Positions 13,920-21,417 of a stretch of DNA of 30,759 nt are shown here, piece after piece. The notes under the pieces were generated by a model, which saw only the letters and a program-made list of their open reading frames with translations, made no database searches and had not been told where the DNA came from. The DNA comes from an uncultured Oscillospiraceae bacterium (GTDB lineage: Bacteria > Bacillota > Clostridia > Oscillospirales > Oscillospiraceae), in the NCBI GenBank assembly GCA_910579595.1, contig CAJTVM010000026.1, positions 1 to 30,759 of the forward strand, read 5' to 3'. The first letter of the stretch is position 1; the number at the start of each line of letters is the position of its first letter. The position numbers and the translations under genes are program-made.

Positions 13920-14694
13920 GGCGGTTTCCATTCCTCTTTTTTTCCTGTGTCCCGCGGCCTCTGGCCTGATCTCTCCCATAGTCCGGTTCCAGCTCCTCCG
14001 CGAAGCACTCGATTTTTTCTATTTTGCAGCCGTACCCTTCCAGTTGATCCCGCACATCCAGTACACATTGCTTGGAGAACATCTCGGCGCTGGCCGCGTC
14101 CTTGTCCTGTCGGGCAAACGTGTACCGCACTTCAGCACAGCAGTCCTGAAAGGTAACATCCAGATCACCCACCGTCCGTTCCGCCAGGGCCTCATCCTGA
14201 TTGAAAATGCCATTGACATGGGCAGCAAACGCATCTTTTAACTCAATGGACACTTGATCTTCACGAACAAATCGGAACGTCAACCGGCAGGCTACGGCGA
14301 AGTCCGGCATGGCGGCCTCCGGCGCGATCTCCGCCTGGTTCTCAGACCGTTCCGATGTCAAGACCATCACGTTGTCGTAGAGGTCTTTGTACCGCTGGAT
14401 CTGCTCATCTGTCAAAGAGACAAAATGCTCCCCGCTCATCCCGGCGATGAAAAACGTGCCGTGGAGGATATCCAGCGGCAGCAGCCCACTTTCATCCAGC
14501 AGCGGGCGGTTATAAGGCAGATTCAGGAGTTTCCCGTTCTCGTTGCAGACAATGGCTGACGCATACCGAAGGGATGTGACGGCCTCAATGTTGCCGCCCA
14601 CGAGGGCCTGCATAGCCTCCAGTGTGTCGGGGATCTCCCGCACCTCGCAGGGCTTCATCGGTTCCACCACCAGAACTCTGATCTTATCGCCCAT
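13909..14694 (-). CDS. DUF3846 domain protein
   Basis: 261 residues from ATG 14694, six bases after GGAGGA (an ATG two codons earlier is too close to the site). Residues about 5-100 match DUF3846: IRVLVVEPMKPCEVREIPDTLEAMQALVGGNIEAV, then AIVCNENGKLLNLPYNRPL and GTFFIAG. FVSLTDEQIQRYKDLYDN is the typical end. The C-terminal part (about 135-235) is a second domain, FAVACRLTFRFVREDQVSIELKDAF and later DLDVTFQDCCAEVRYTF, which looks like an alpha/beta sandwich I do not recognise. The family is widespread on Firmicute conjugative elements with no known function. It ends in the basic tail RHDR. Confidence 0.85.
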   Translation of the reverse strand: MGDKIRVLVVEPMKPCEVREIPDTLEAMQALVGGNIEAVTSLRYASAIVCNENGKLLNLPYNRPLLDESGLLPLDILHGTFFIAGMSGEHFVSLTDEQIQRYKDLYDNVMVLTSERSENQAEIAPEAAMPDFAVACRLTFRFVREDQVSIELKDAFAAHVNGIFNQDEALAERTVGDLDVTFQDCCAEVRYTFARQDKDAASAEMFSKQCVLDVRDQLEGYGCKIEKIECFAEELEPDYGRDQARGRGTQEKKRNGNRHDR

Positions 14695-15196
14695 GTTCAT
14701 TCCTCCGTTTCTGCGGCTTGATATGGGCGGCGGCGTTGATCCGCTGCGTCTCCTGATGCACCTCCCGCACAGCGTGATCCCACGCCTTTTTCAGCTCGGC
14801 GGTGGGCAGGCCGTTCTGCCGGTAGCCCTCCAGGATGCCGTTGTAATAGGTGTCGGTGGGCAGCATCGGCTCCCGGAACCGCTCATCCATGATATAGGCC
14901 ATGACGGACAGGGAACGGCCCTCGCTGTCCCGGACGGTCACCATCTGCTTATTGTAAAAGCGGGGATAGCCCTCATAGCAATCCAGGGAGCGCTCACACG
15001 ATTGTGTGATGCTCCACAGCAGGCCGGTCACCTGTTCGCCCTCCTTGGGCGCGATGGTGGCGAAGCCACCCCGCCGGAACAGCAGCTCGTATCCCTCCAG
15101 CGTTACAGGCCCCACCACCTGGGCGTCGGGGCAGCGGTAGGCCATCTGCTCCAGGTTGATGTTCGAGCCATAGGCGAAATACATCGTGTTTTCCAT
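14684..15196 (-). CDS. Gamma-glutamylcyclotransferase-like (GGCT/AIG2 fold) protein
   Basis: 170 residues from ATG 15196, which has the best spacing to GGAGG (an ATG at 15202 overlaps the upstream stop but is too close). Near the start is MYFAYGSNI, the substrate-binding YGSN loop of the family. LDCYEGYPRFY carries the catalytic glutamate (Glu in CYEGYP). GLLWSIT and VMAYIMDERF are the expected strands. These enzymes cyclise a gamma-glutamyl amine, releasing 5-oxoproline. Two genes upstream lies an amidoligase, a combination described by Aravind and colleagues in which one enzyme forms and the other removes or edits an amide. Substrate unknown. Confidence 0.88.
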   Translation of the reverse strand: MENTMYFAYGSNINLEQMAYRCPDAQVVGPVTLEGYELLFRRGGFATIAPKEGEQVTGLLWSITQSCERSLDCYEGYPRFYNKQMVTVRDSEGRSLSVMAYIMDERFREPMLPTDTYYNGILEGYRQNGLPTAELKKAWDHAVREVHQETQRINAAAHIKPQKRRNEHGR

Positions 15197-15198
15197 GG

Positions 15199-15447
15199 TC
15201 ATTCCTCCAAGATCGTCAGCGCCCCGGCCTTGGCCAGATGGGCGAACATAGTCCGGGCCTGCCGCTCTACACCGGACTCCGGCAGAGGGCAGTCCAGGTC
15301 GGTGGCCCGTATGAAGTTGCTCCGAAGCTGGAAAATGTAGCTTTCGGTGTCCGGGTACTCGGCGGGGTCGAAGGTCTGCTGGCGGAGCTGCTCCATGATC
15401 TCCGTGGCGCTGCCCTCGTAGGTGCGCTCGTCAATGCAAATTTTCAT
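15199..15447 (-). CDS. Small protein between amidoligase and cyclotransferase
   Basis: 82 residues from ATG 15447 (GGAGAG upstream; an ATG at 15453 overlaps the amidoligase stop). It starts MKICIDERTYEGSATEIMEQ and continues with a helical stretch (YPDTESYIFQLRSNFIRATD, VERQARTMFAHLAKAGAL). No family recognised. Its fixed place between the two amide-chemistry genes makes it a candidate partner or substrate carrier, by context only. Confidence 0.68.
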   Translation of the reverse strand: MKICIDERTYEGSATEIMEQLRQQTFDPAEYPDTESYIFQLRSNFIRATDLDCPLPESGVERQARTMFAHLAKAGALTILEE

Positions 15448-15449
15448 CG

Positions 15450-16433
15450 TCATCTCTCCGTTTCTCGATTGCGTTTTTTCCTTCTGTTGACCTCATAGCT
15501 GTCCTTATCGCGGCGCCACGCGCGGTCACCCTCCAGGTGGGCCAACAAATGGTCACGGGTGTGCTTGAACTCGTCCCCGTTGAGGCCCAGGCGCACCAGC
15601 CAGACCCGGAAAGTGAACAGCTCGTTTTCGCTGTGGGTCTTACGCATGACGGTGCTGCGCTGGGCGATGGCCTGGGCGGAGATGGCGAGGCACAGGTTGA
15701 CGTATGCGGCCACCTTCCCGGCGTGGAGGGTAGAATTAAAGCACCGCCATTCCACGGTGCCGCGGTAAAAGACAGAATGCAGGTTTAAGGCGTAGTAGCG
15801 CGTCCAATTGTAATGGTCTGTGTTCTCCACATTGCCCTCGTACCAGACCCGCTCCAGCTGGGTGAGGTCATTAGTCTCGTCCGAGGACAGCGTCCGGGCC
15901 TGCCGCAGCATGGGTTCCCGCACTTTCTGGCAATAATCTCTCGCACGGATCGGATCAACCTGCAGCGCCTTAAACAGAATATCTTCCTTGGAGTACATAA
16001 TGCCGATCAGATTCTTCAGGCTCTGGCGGTTGTGGTTGGCGGCGTCCACATGAACATGGATGCCGCAGGAATTGTTAGCCTTGGCCCCGGCTTTACGCAC
16101 CCGGCGCACACATTCCTGGAGCTTGGGCAGTTCGGCGTAGGTCAGCTTGGGGGTGACCATCTCCACCTGCCGCTCTCTGCCCGCTGTATCTTCTTTGGAG
16201 AGCGGCTCATATCCATCCCCGGTCTTTTGCTCCGGGCTGATGCTGCTGTCGCTCATCAGCTTCCACACCTTGCCCTCCGGGTCGGTCACGCCCCAGGTAT
16301 CGTAATAGGTCCCAAGGTATTGGGGCGTTGCCCCAAAATATTCAGCCAGCGCCTCCGCGGCCCATCTGCGGGTGATGCCGGTCATCTCAACCTCCACACC
16401 GAAGCATTGGTCTTTGATGCCGATCTCGCTCAT
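15450..16433 (-). CDS. Putative amidoligase (ATP-dependent amide-bond ligase, GS/GCS fold)
   Basis: 327 residues from ATG 16433, overlapping the methyltransferase TGA as ATGA. It fits the putative amidoligase family (PF12224), related to glutamine synthetase and gamma-glutamylcysteine ligase. Motifs in order: FGVEVEMT (11-18) with the metal-binding acidic pair, KLMSDSSI (58-65), VEMVTPKLTYAELPKLQ (90-106), GIHVHVDAA (124-132), and a later VEWRCFNSTLHAGKV, the Arg-containing strand typical of the fold. These enzymes are predicted to join an amine to a carboxylate using ATP. The linked GGCT-like gene fits published predictions for such operons. Whether the target is a peptide, a protein or a small metabolite cannot be told. 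Basic tail ends ETER. Confidence 0.87.
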   Translation of the reverse strand: MSEIGIKDQCFGVEVEMTGITRRWAAEALAEYFGATPQYLGTYYDTWGVTDPEGKVWKLMSDSSISPEQKTGDGYEPLSKEDTAGRERQVEMVTPKLTYAELPKLQECVRRVRKAGAKANNSCGIHVHVDAANHNRQSLKNLIGIMYSKEDILFKALQVDPIRARDYCQKVREPMLRQARTLSSDETNDLTQLERVWYEGNVENTDHYNWTRYYALNLHSVFYRGTVEWRCFNSTLHAGKVAAYVNLCLAISAQAIAQRSTVMRKTHSENELFTFRVWLVRLGLNGDEFKHTRDHLLAHLEGDRAWRRDKDSYEVNRRKKRNRETER

Positions 16434-17806
16434 GCGGCAGAGTCCTCCTTTTTGAGCTGCTCGTCCACCGCCCGGATGCGGCGGCCAATGGCCTCGATCA
16501 CATTGACCGTGACTGAATTTCCGGCCTGTTTATAAGCCTGGGCGTCCGAGGTGATAGCCAGCAGGCGGTCAATCTGATCCTCCTCGAAGCCCTGGAGGCG
16601 AAGACACTCCCTGGGCATCAGGCGGCGGATGCGCCCGCCATGCTCCACGATGCCCTGGATGCTGCTGGTCTCCAGGGTGTGGGCGATGTCGTGGCCCACA
16701 CGGCCCCGGCGGGTGTTGCTCCCGGCGTAGCCCAGATCCACGGTGTCGCCGGGGCTGGCCTCTTTATACCCCCGCTTGGTGGCCTCCTTGATCAGCAGCA
16801 CCCCGGAGCGTTCCGCCCGGTGGTTGGAAAGGGTAGCCTGCGCGTAACGGGCCGTAAGGCACCGGGCAGTATCAGTCCGTTCCGGTTGGCCCACGGACAA
16901 GTCAACGAACACAGCGTTCTGGGTCTGGTTGCGGTTAATGCCCCGAAAATCGCTGGCATTCAGGGCAACGGCGGTATCCCGTTCGCTTACAATGCCCTCC
17001 TTGCGGTTGAAGCCCACAAGATACAGCCCTGTTTTGCCGCCCATGCCGCCAGCGCCGGAGGTCTGGGTGCAGGCTACTTCGTCGTCGCAAAGTCCGCTCA
17101 ACTCCGTTTCCGCCTGCGGCGAAAACTGCGCTCGCTCCCTTGCTCCTCCTCTCCCCACAAAGCCAGAGGACGGCTTTGCGGGGGCCCCTATTGGGTCGTA
17201 AACTCTCGATCCCTGCGGCCCGCCGATGAGCTGTATAAGAGCTTTTGCGTCATCTCCGAAGACAGGAAGTATTTGGCCGGCGCATCGGGGATCAAGATAG
17301 CAGATAAGGAACACCCGTTTCCTTGATTGGGGGACGTGGAAATTGGCGCTGTTAAGCACTGACCACTCGACATGATACCCCAGCTCATCCAGCGCGGAGA
17401 GGATGACAGCAAACGTCCTCCCCTGGTCATGCGTGAGAAGGCCGGGAACATTTTCAAGCAGCAGGTACGCAGGTCTCCGGGCTTCAGCCAGCCGGGCAAT
17501 CTCAAAGAAGAGAGTGCCTCTGGCGTCATCGAATCCTTTTCTTTTGCCAGCGTTAGAAAACGCCTGGCAGGGAAAACCTCCGCACAGGAGGTCGAAGTGG
17601 GGCAGGTCTCCGGGGTCGATCTCTCTTGCATCGGGATAGTATTTCTCCTCCTTCCCAATATCGTGGATGGCGCGGTAGCTGGCGTCGGCGTACTTGTCGA
17701 TCTCGCAGTGGCCGACACACTGGAAACCGCCCGCGCGGGTCAGTCCGGCCCGGAAGCCGCCGATGCCCGCGAACATATCAAAATAGCGGATCAGATGGTT
17801 CGTCAT
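16430..17806 (-). CDS. C5-cytosine DNA methyltransferase with in-frame palindromic insertion
   Basis: 458 residues if started at ATG 17806; the conserved RYFDMFAGIGGFRAGL motif I follows at once. A further ATG at 17851 would overlap the upstream gene more. Catalytic GGFPCQAFSNAG (motif IV, nucleophilic Cys), LLLENVPGLL (motif VI, ENV), QSRKRVFLI (motif VIII) and QAGNSVTVNV (motif X) are all present. Between VYDP and VACTQT, in the target-recognition region, about 36 residues are inserted, encoded by the same repeat as in metK. Later GGMGGKTGLYLVGFNRKEG is typical of Dcm-like enzymes from Firmicute elements. No partner restriction enzyme is seen; orphan protection or regulatory role is likely. 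Specificity may be affected by the insertion. Confidence 0.93.
   Translation of the reverse strand: MTNHLIRYFDMFAGIGGFRAGLTRAGGFQCVGHCEIDKYADASYRAIHDIGKEEKYYPDAREIDPGDLPHFDLLCGGFPCQAFSNAGKRKGFDDARGTLFFEIARLAEARRPAYLLLENVPGLLTHDQGRTFAVILSALDELGYHVEWSVLNSANFHVPQSRKRVFLICYLDPRCAGQILPVFGDDAKALIQLIGGPQGSRVYDPIGAPAKPSSGFVGRGGARERAQFSPQAETELSGLCDDEVACTQTSGAGGMGGKTGLYLVGFNRKEGIVSERDTAVALNASDFRGINRNQTQNAVFVDLSVGQPERTDTARCLTARYAQATLSNHRAERSGVLLIKEATKRGYKEASPGDTVDLGYAGSNTRRGRVGHDIAHTLETSSIQGIVEHGGRIRRLMPRECLRLQGFEEDQIDRLLAITSDAQAYKQAGNSVTVNVIEAIGRRIRAVDEQLKKEDSAA
17081..17192. repeat. Palindromic element inserted in frame in the cytosine methyltransferase
   Basis: Second copy of the metK element, same orientation relative to the gene. 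After the shared 75-76 bases, a hairpin of twelve base positions with one mismatch follows (17153-17164 with 17172-17183). The stem sequence differs from that in metK while pairing is kept. The peptide AKPSSGFVGRGGARERAQFSP parallels PKPSEAGSAGRGEARERTQFSP of MetK, then the frames diverge through a one-base indel. Confidence 0.9.
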
Positions 17807-18125
17807 CTCCTTCCTTCTGCAGCCCAAGCAGAAAGCCGAGGACGCTGTCATCCACGTCCCCGGCCTGCGGCTGCTCTGTTATTTCTTTTGCTGAGATAAA
17901 TTCCACGCCGCGCAGCTCCTCCCGGATGATCTGGCGGACAGCCTCCAGCAGAGCGTTCTGCTCATACATCCGGCAGACCGCGCGGCACACGGCGTCAGTC
18001 CGCTGCCCAGCGGGGATGGCGCACAGCCGTTTCCACGCTTCCTGTTGGAAGGGTGAGGACAGGTTCAGGGAGAGGTTCAGCCTCGCCCGTTTCTGCTCTG
18101 CCTGCTTCCTCATCGCTCCGTCCAT
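17778..18125 (-). CDS. ParR-like adaptor of the ParM system
   Basis: 115 residues from ATG 18125, or 111 from ATG 18113; neither has a well-spaced ribosome site (GGAG sits two bases before the second). The first 60 residues, ARLNLSLNLSSPFQQEAWKRL followed by QRTDAVCRAVCRMYE, look like a ribbon-helix-helix strand and two helices. The second half is helical, then acidic (DVDDSVLGFLLGLQKEGDDEPSDPLF), as in ParR tails that touch ParM filaments. One gene further upstream lies the ParM-like gene. ParR binds a centromere-like DNA repeat; I see no clear iteron array next to it. Assignment rests on context and pattern. Confidence 0.65.
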   Translation of the reverse strand: MDGAMRKQAEQKRARLNLSLNLSSPFQQEAWKRLCAIPAGQRTDAVCRAVCRMYEQNALLEAVRQIIREELRGVEFISAKEITEQPQAGDVDDSVLGFLLGLQKEGDDEPSDPLF

Positions 18126-18727
18126 TTTTTTGTTTTCGCGGCGGACTTTGCTGCCGGAGCCGTTCTGCTCCTGATTCCGGACTGAAGAGCGGCCCGCTCT
18201 TGGCGGCGCTGCTCCAGAAAACGGCCTTTTACTGCGCCGGTAAAAAAAGCGATATCATCGTGCCACAGCCTCAAATAGATGGGCGCATCCGATGTCGGGA
18301 TAGTGATCAGTTCAAATTCCGCACCCCACCCATCCCGGTATTGGCATTCCACCTGCTTCGTGAACGCCTCAAACTCTGATATGGTGAGATCCGCTGTCAT
18401 CTCCAGCTCCAGCTTGGCATAGAGGGTGGCCCCGTTGGCTTCTACTGTGACATGGGCAGAGCGAACCTTGTCCCTGATTGCCGCCTCCATCTGCGGGTCG
18501 TCCGGCCAATGGAGATACCGCATCATGTCGTTTGCCGGGTACTCATCCGTATGGAAGGCATCCAGACGCTGGGCAATGCTTTCGCAGTATTGGCCAGCAT
18601 CGTCATACAGCGCCTCTATGGTTTCGCCCGTTTCCGGGTCCACCCGGCCAGCGCGAATTGTGGAGTACAGGCAGGGATCGGCCAACAGGCCAGCCGTTGC
18701 TTTATAGTGCAGCTCCACCCAAGTCAC
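18110..18727 (-). CDS. Unknown protein between parM- and parR-like genes
   Basis: 205 residues from GTG 18727, which overlaps the parM TGA as GTGA. An upstream in-frame ATG (18799) would add 24 Arg-rich residues overlapping parM. It begins VTWVELHYKATAGLL, continues with a helical EALYDDAGQYCESIAQRLDAF, and carries AKLELEMTADLTISEFEAFTKQVECQY followed by DGWGAEFELITI and IYLRLWHDD. The EFEAF...GWGAEFEL region recurs in accessory proteins of Clostridia elements, without known function. The tail (SAAKTKKWTER) overlaps the next gene. Confidence 0.72.
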   Translation of the reverse strand: MTWVELHYKATAGLLADPCLYSTIRAGRVDPETGETIEALYDDAGQYCESIAQRLDAFHTDEYPANDMMRYLHWPDDPQMEAAIRDKVRSAHVTVEANGATLYAKLELEMTADLTISEFEAFTKQVECQYRDGWGAEFELITIPTSDAPIYLRLWHDDIAFFTGAVKGRFLEQRRQERAALQSGIRSRTAPAAKSAAKTKKWTER

Positions 18728-19662
18728 CCCCCGCTTGCGGCGTGAGCGGCCCGCGACAACTGGCCCACAAGGCGCTCGTAGCCTTTGGCGTTCAGACATA
18801 CGTTATCCAGGATGACCGGGCGGCAAAGGCCGTCTGTGGCCGACACATGGCGCTTCAGGAGCGCCGCCCCGCCGCCCAGGAAGATGGCGGGCATGGCACG
18901 GGCGTCCAGCCCGCTCTCGGTGATGGCGGACAGCAGGCGGCGGACGTAGATCCCGGCCTCCCGGTGGATGATCTCCCTGGCCGGTTCGCCTGTGCTGCCG
19001 GATTTGCCCTGAAGGCAGCTCTCGATCTGCGCCGCCGTCATGGACAGGCCCAGCCTGCGGCGGATCTGCTCGGAGATCTCGTCCAGACATCGGATCATGC
19101 CCAGCTCCAAGCTCCGGCAGGTGGCGGCGTTGGGGATGCGGTTGTCCAGCCGCATCAAATCCACCGTCCAGCCCCCGATGTCCGCCACGATGACGGAGGG
19201 TTCGTCCAGCAATTCCTGCTGGGTGAGGACGGCGGCGTAGCCCTGGGGGAACAGGGACACCTCCGCGATGGTGACGGTGTAGGCGATGCCCTCGTAGCGG
19301 AAGGACACCGGCTGGCCGTCCCGGAGCAGGTAGGCCCGGAACTTCTTCTTGTCCCGCCCGAAGCTGGTGAGGGGCAGGCCAGCCGCCAGATGGACAGCGG
19401 CGGTGGGGCCCGCGCCCCGGAAGGCCAGTTCTTTGGCGATGGCGGCCAGGGTCAGGAGGTAGTAGTCCTCCGTGGCGGTCTTGTCCTTCTGGAGCGGCTG
19501 GCGGCCGCTGCCCACCACATAGAACCTGCCGCCATACTCCAGCACATCCTGCTGGGTATAGGGTTCATGCTCGTATCCCACCAGCCCGGTGGGGAAGGAG
19601 AAGTGCGTTGTTTTCATGGCGGCATACCCGTGATCCGCCCCGATGATGATGGTATCGCTCAT
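18724..19662 (-). CDS. parM: ParM/StbA-like actin-fold segregation ATPase
   Basis: Forms filaments that push sister DNA copies apart. 312 residues, the normal size. GADHGYAAMKT at residues 8-18 is the first phosphate loop, VADIGGWTVDLMRL the second, and FLGGGAALLK the adenosine motif, all hallmarks of the actin/ParM fold. The ATG at 19662 overlaps the upstream stop as ATGA. Actin-type partition on an integrative element suggests it replicates or persists as a circle for some time, or that the element is a plasmid. The ParR-like gene follows after one intervening gene. Confidence 0.9.
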   Translation of the reverse strand: MSDTIIIGADHGYAAMKTTHFSFPTGLVGYEHEPYTQQDVLEYGGRFYVVGSGRQPLQKDKTATEDYYLLTLAAIAKELAFRGAGPTAAVHLAAGLPLTSFGRDKKKFRAYLLRDGQPVSFRYEGIAYTVTIAEVSLFPQGYAAVLTQQELLDEPSVIVADIGGWTVDLMRLDNRIPNAATCRSLELGMIRCLDEISEQIRRRLGLSMTAAQIESCLQGKSGSTGEPAREIIHREAGIYVRRLLSAITESGLDARAMPAIFLGGGAALLKRHVSATDGLCRPVILDNVCLNAKGYERLVGQLSRAAHAASGG

Positions 19663-20342
19663 CTGGTGTCACCTCGATCCTTTTTTATCTTCTTGCTTTT
19701 CTGAGCCGTGGCGCGGGCCGCTCGGATCTCCGGGCTGGTGCGGTTCCAGGTGTCCACCCGCCCCTCCGCCAACCGCGTCAGTTCCCCCGGCATCAAGTAT
19801 TTGGCGCACAGCCGGGGGACATAGGCTGGAACGTCCCACCAGCCGTAGGGATACCCGATCCCATCGCCGTACACGATATCCTTCTTCAATTCCGCTTTCA
19901 GCGTGTCATACCGCGCCGGGTCAAACTCCTCGTATATCTCCCGGCCTGTGAGTTCCTCATAGGCGCGATCCCCCATGTGGGGAAGACAGGCAAATCGCTG
20001 ATCCTGATAGTCCGGCGCGTCCGCCAGGGAGTCCGGGTCTTTCAGCGCCGCCATATACACCTCCCGGCCCTGGGCGATCAGCCAGCCCCGGAAGTCGGTA
20101 AAACCGTCATCGGTGCAGCCGTCCAACATGACAGAGGCGGCGCTCCAGAGGCCGTATTTGTATGCCGCCGCCCGATACGCAAAGGCGGCATAGTCGAAAT
20201 TCAGGGCCTGCTCCGGCCCCATCTCTATCAGCCGGTCCTCCAGCCATTGGCAGAAGGCATCCTGGTCCTGGCCGCACTGCTCCTTTGCCTGGGCGATCAG
20301 TTCCCAGAAGGTGTCCTTGTTGATCTCACTGATACTGCTCAC
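19659..20342 (-). CDS. DUF4240 domain protein
   Basis: 227 residues from GTG 20342 with GGAGGTGAG upstream; the GTG overlaps the upstream TGA. The N-terminal 130 residues fit DUF4240: INKDTFWELIAQAKE, WLEDRLIEMGPEQALNFDYAA, then TDFRGWLIAQGREVYMAALKDPDSLAD. The C-terminal part adds EELTGREIYEEFDPARYD, also common after this domain. Similar proteins occur widely in bacteria and actinobacterial genomes without a proven role. Basic tail ends GDTR. Confidence 0.85.
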   Translation of the reverse strand: MSSISEINKDTFWELIAQAKEQCGQDQDAFCQWLEDRLIEMGPEQALNFDYAAFAYRAAAYKYGLWSAASVMLDGCTDDGFTDFRGWLIAQGREVYMAALKDPDSLADAPDYQDQRFACLPHMGDRAYEELTGREIYEEFDPARYDTLKAELKKDIVYGDGIGYPYGWWDVPAYVPRLCAKYLMPGELTRLAEGRVDTWNRTSPEIRAARATAQKSKKIKKDRGDTR

Positions 20343-20992
20343 CGTGTCTCACCTCCCCGTTTTGGCTGCGGGCTGTGCTGCTTCAGTTCCGTTATAGCGC
20401 CCGCCTCCTGTTCCGGCCCTAAAAGGCTTTGAAAGCCCATGCGCTCCAGCACCTTCGCATAGAGCTGCTTTTCAAATGCCTGGTATTCGGAGGTAGAGGT
20501 ATCCACCTCCCGCAGCGTGGCGGACTCGTAGGTGCTGCCGGGGATAATGTCCCAATCCACCGCCCGGAAGTGGACGGCGGTCAGCCAGTCCAAGAGGCTG
20601 TGGCCGCTCATCTCCTCAAACAGTCCCCGGTTGTCCTCATAAGGGAAACAGGACGGCACATCGATCCCCGTCAGTTCCTTCGCCATGCGGTACAGCGTGA
20701 AGCCGCTGGGGTCCATGTCGGGGGAGATGGCATCGTAAAACCGTTTCAACTCCTCCGGCGTGGACAGCCGGGGGCAAAACGCATCCAGGGCGGCCTGGAG
20801 CGCCTCCGCTTTGCTGGACAGGAACTTTGTGTAGTCTTTTTGCTCCTCCAATGTGAGCCGCAGTGAGCCTTGCTCCTGTTCGCTCTGTTCCAGCTCCTGT
20901 TGGGCCTGCCGCAGCTCAGACCGGGCGGTCTCCAGCTCGGCGCGGGCGGCGGGGTACTCCCGGATGGCCCGGAGCATATCTCTCAGCCCCAT
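20339..20992 (-). CDS. Unknown protein with N-terminal coiled coil
   Basis: 217 residues from ATG 20992, two bases after the upstream TGA. Residues about 1-75 are strongly heptad-like (ARAELETARSELRQAQQEL, EQSEQEQGSLRLTLEEQKD), a coiled coil. The C-terminal domain contains CPRLSTPEELKRFYDAISPDMD, GFTLYRMAKELTGIDVP and VDWDIIPGSTYESATLREVDTSTSEYQAF, alpha/beta in character. No family recognised. The tail ends GGETR and contains GGAGGTGAG for the next gene. Confidence 0.75.
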   Translation of the reverse strand: MGLRDMLRAIREYPAARAELETARSELRQAQQELEQSEQEQGSLRLTLEEQKDYTKFLSSKAEALQAALDAFCPRLSTPEELKRFYDAISPDMDPSGFTLYRMAKELTGIDVPSCFPYEDNRGLFEEMSGHSLLDWLTAVHFRAVDWDIIPGSTYESATLREVDTSTSEYQAFEKQLYAKVLERMGFQSLLGPEQEAGAITELKQHSPQPKRGGETR

Positions 20993-20994
20993 GG

Positions 20995-21417
20995 TCAGCC
21001 CGCCTTTCGGAACCGGGAGAGCAGTTGATCCAGCACACGGATGCGGCCCCGCACCTTCCCGGAGGATACGTCCAGCCCCTTCATCTGGCGCCGGATGCGG
21101 TAACGGATGGCTTTGAGGTCCTGCCGGTCGCTGCAGCACTCTATCACGATGTACTCGCTGCCGCGGGCCAGCACCTCCCGTCTGCCGTCCTCATCCCGGA
21201 TGCTGGCCATCAGCCGCTGGCCCAGACGCTTCCGATAGCTGTTCTGGAGGGCTTCCGCATCCCCGGACACGCCGTGTTTTTTCAAAATAGCGGCGATCTC
21301 CCCGGAGCTGATCCGCATATTGGCGGACAGCACGTCCATGATCTCCTGCTCCGCCTCCGGGGGCAGGACCGGCCTGCCGGGAGGCCCCGCCGCCCGTGGG
21401 GCGTGTTCTTTGCTCAT
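20995..21417 (-). CDS. Small basic, probably DNA-binding protein
   Basis: 140 residues from ATG 21417, overlapping the upstream TGA as ATGA. After a Pro/Arg-rich start comes EQEIMDVLSANMRISSGEIAAILKKHGVSG, which reads like a winged helix-turn-helix, and then an Arg-rich region (SYRKRLGQRLMASI, DLKAIRYRIRRQMKGL, GRIRVLDQLLSRFRKAG). No named family recognised. The high positive charge and the position near parB and ssb fit a DNA-binding role. Confidence 0.72.
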   Translation of the reverse strand: MSKEHAPRAAGPPGRPVLPPEAEQEIMDVLSANMRISSGEIAAILKKHGVSGDAEALQNSYRKRLGQRLMASIRDEDGRREVLARGSEYIVIECCSDRQDLKAIRYRIRRQMKGLDVSSGKVRGRIRVLDQLLSRFRKAG

